From positions 1-58,323 of the forward strand of contig JAISLI010000029.1 of assembly GCA_031291035.1 (NCBI GenBank): 58,323 bases of DNA, in the 5' to 3' direction. Below the pieces are notes generated by a model. That model worked only from the letters and a program-made list of their open reading frames with translations. It did not search any database and was not told the DNA's origin. The DNA comes from Desulfovibrio sp. (GTDB taxonomy: Bacteria; Desulfobacterota; Desulfovibrionia; Desulfovibrionales; Desulfovibrionaceae). The translations under genes and the position numbers were made by a program. This document shows, in pieces, positions 58,203-58,323 of the stretch (positions within the stretch are counted from its first letter, which is position 1; each line of letters opens with the position of its first letter).

Positions 58203-58323
58203 GTCCTGTTAACACGATCTAAAGGTCTCAACGATAAGAGCAAAAACAACAAAGGCGAAAAACATGACATCAAGCTTGTCATACCGCGTAAAAACACGGC
58301 GGAACCCTTTGAGTCTTCGGAAA
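58200..58323 (-). mobile_element. IS5-family element, 3' end of transposase (runs off the window)
   Basis: The terminal sequence TAGGTCCTGTTAACACG resembles the TAGGGCCTGTT ends elsewhere in the window. On the minus strand the frame from 58322 reads RRLKGFRRVFTRYDKLDVMF, then FAFVVFALIVETFRSC, and stops at 58209. This is the conserved C-terminus of IS5-group transposases (RxxTRYDKLDxMFxAF). The element continues beyond the window. Confidence 0.85.

Overview
The window looks like a chromosomal contig from a GC-rich delta-proteobacterium of the Desulfovibrionaceae. This is inferred from the lactate-oxidation locus (lactate permease, LUD-domain iron-sulfur proteins, glycolate-oxidase-type subunits), the cobamide-remodelling enzyme, the iron-sulfur aldo/keto reductase and the small-protein families. 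No 16S rRNA gene is present, so genus is not proven. Both ends lie inside IS5-family transposase genes: the first 50 bases encode the N-terminus of one (minus strand) and the last ~120 bases the C-terminus of one (minus strand). The window is probably bounded by repeats.

Layout. 0.2-5.4 kb: an orphan XRE regulator; a minus-strand operon rsmE-rarA-plsC; a 577-residue protein of unknown function. 5.7-16.8 kb: a defence island. It holds an XRE-SNF2 helicase-DUF3883 fusion, a DUF1156 adenine methylase and a DUF499 ATPase, packed without gaps behind a good sigma70-like promoter, then a short broken ORF and an RHH/PIN toxin-antitoxin pair. A decayed phage tail-tube fragment and a solo IS end close the island. 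17.1-24.1 kb: five co-directional, mostly overlapping genes (flavin oxidoreductase, M16 peptidase, CbiR, DHH phosphoesterase, RlmN). 24.4-31.8 kb: a minus-strand lactate operon glcD-glcF-lutC-lutAB-lldP. 32.1-34.6 kb: moaA, a small exported protein, an unknown protein and tRNA-Val. 34.6-36.6 kb: debris of at least three IS types and a small membrane protein. 37.1-41.4 kb: housekeeping genes (rpoZ, dnaJ, ffh, rpsP, khpA, rimM).

41.4-50.0 kb: directly after rimM, where trmD and rplS normally follow, there is instead a co-directional block. It encodes a polyketide-synthase-like protein (acyltransferase, carrier and dehydratase domains, no ketosynthase), an outer-membrane factor, a periplasmic adaptor, a MOP-type flippase, a GT4 glycosyltransferase and a divergent polysaccharide deacetylase. 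This looks like a cell-surface glycolipid or acylated-glycan assembly and export cluster; the product is unknown. 50.1-58.3 kb: HD hydrolase, aldo/keto reductase, argB, gltX, agmatinase, queC, nth and an N-terminally truncated CheV.

The two strongest candidates for something new are the three-gene defence module, with an unusual HTH-helicase-nuclease-like fusion, and the PKS-like/surface-export cluster spliced into a ribosomal operon. A family of modular palindromic intergenic repeats (six copies, 3.5, 34.2, 38.5, 40.3, 52.0 and 58.2 kb) links otherwise unrelated loci. All functional calls come from reading the sequence; no searches were run.
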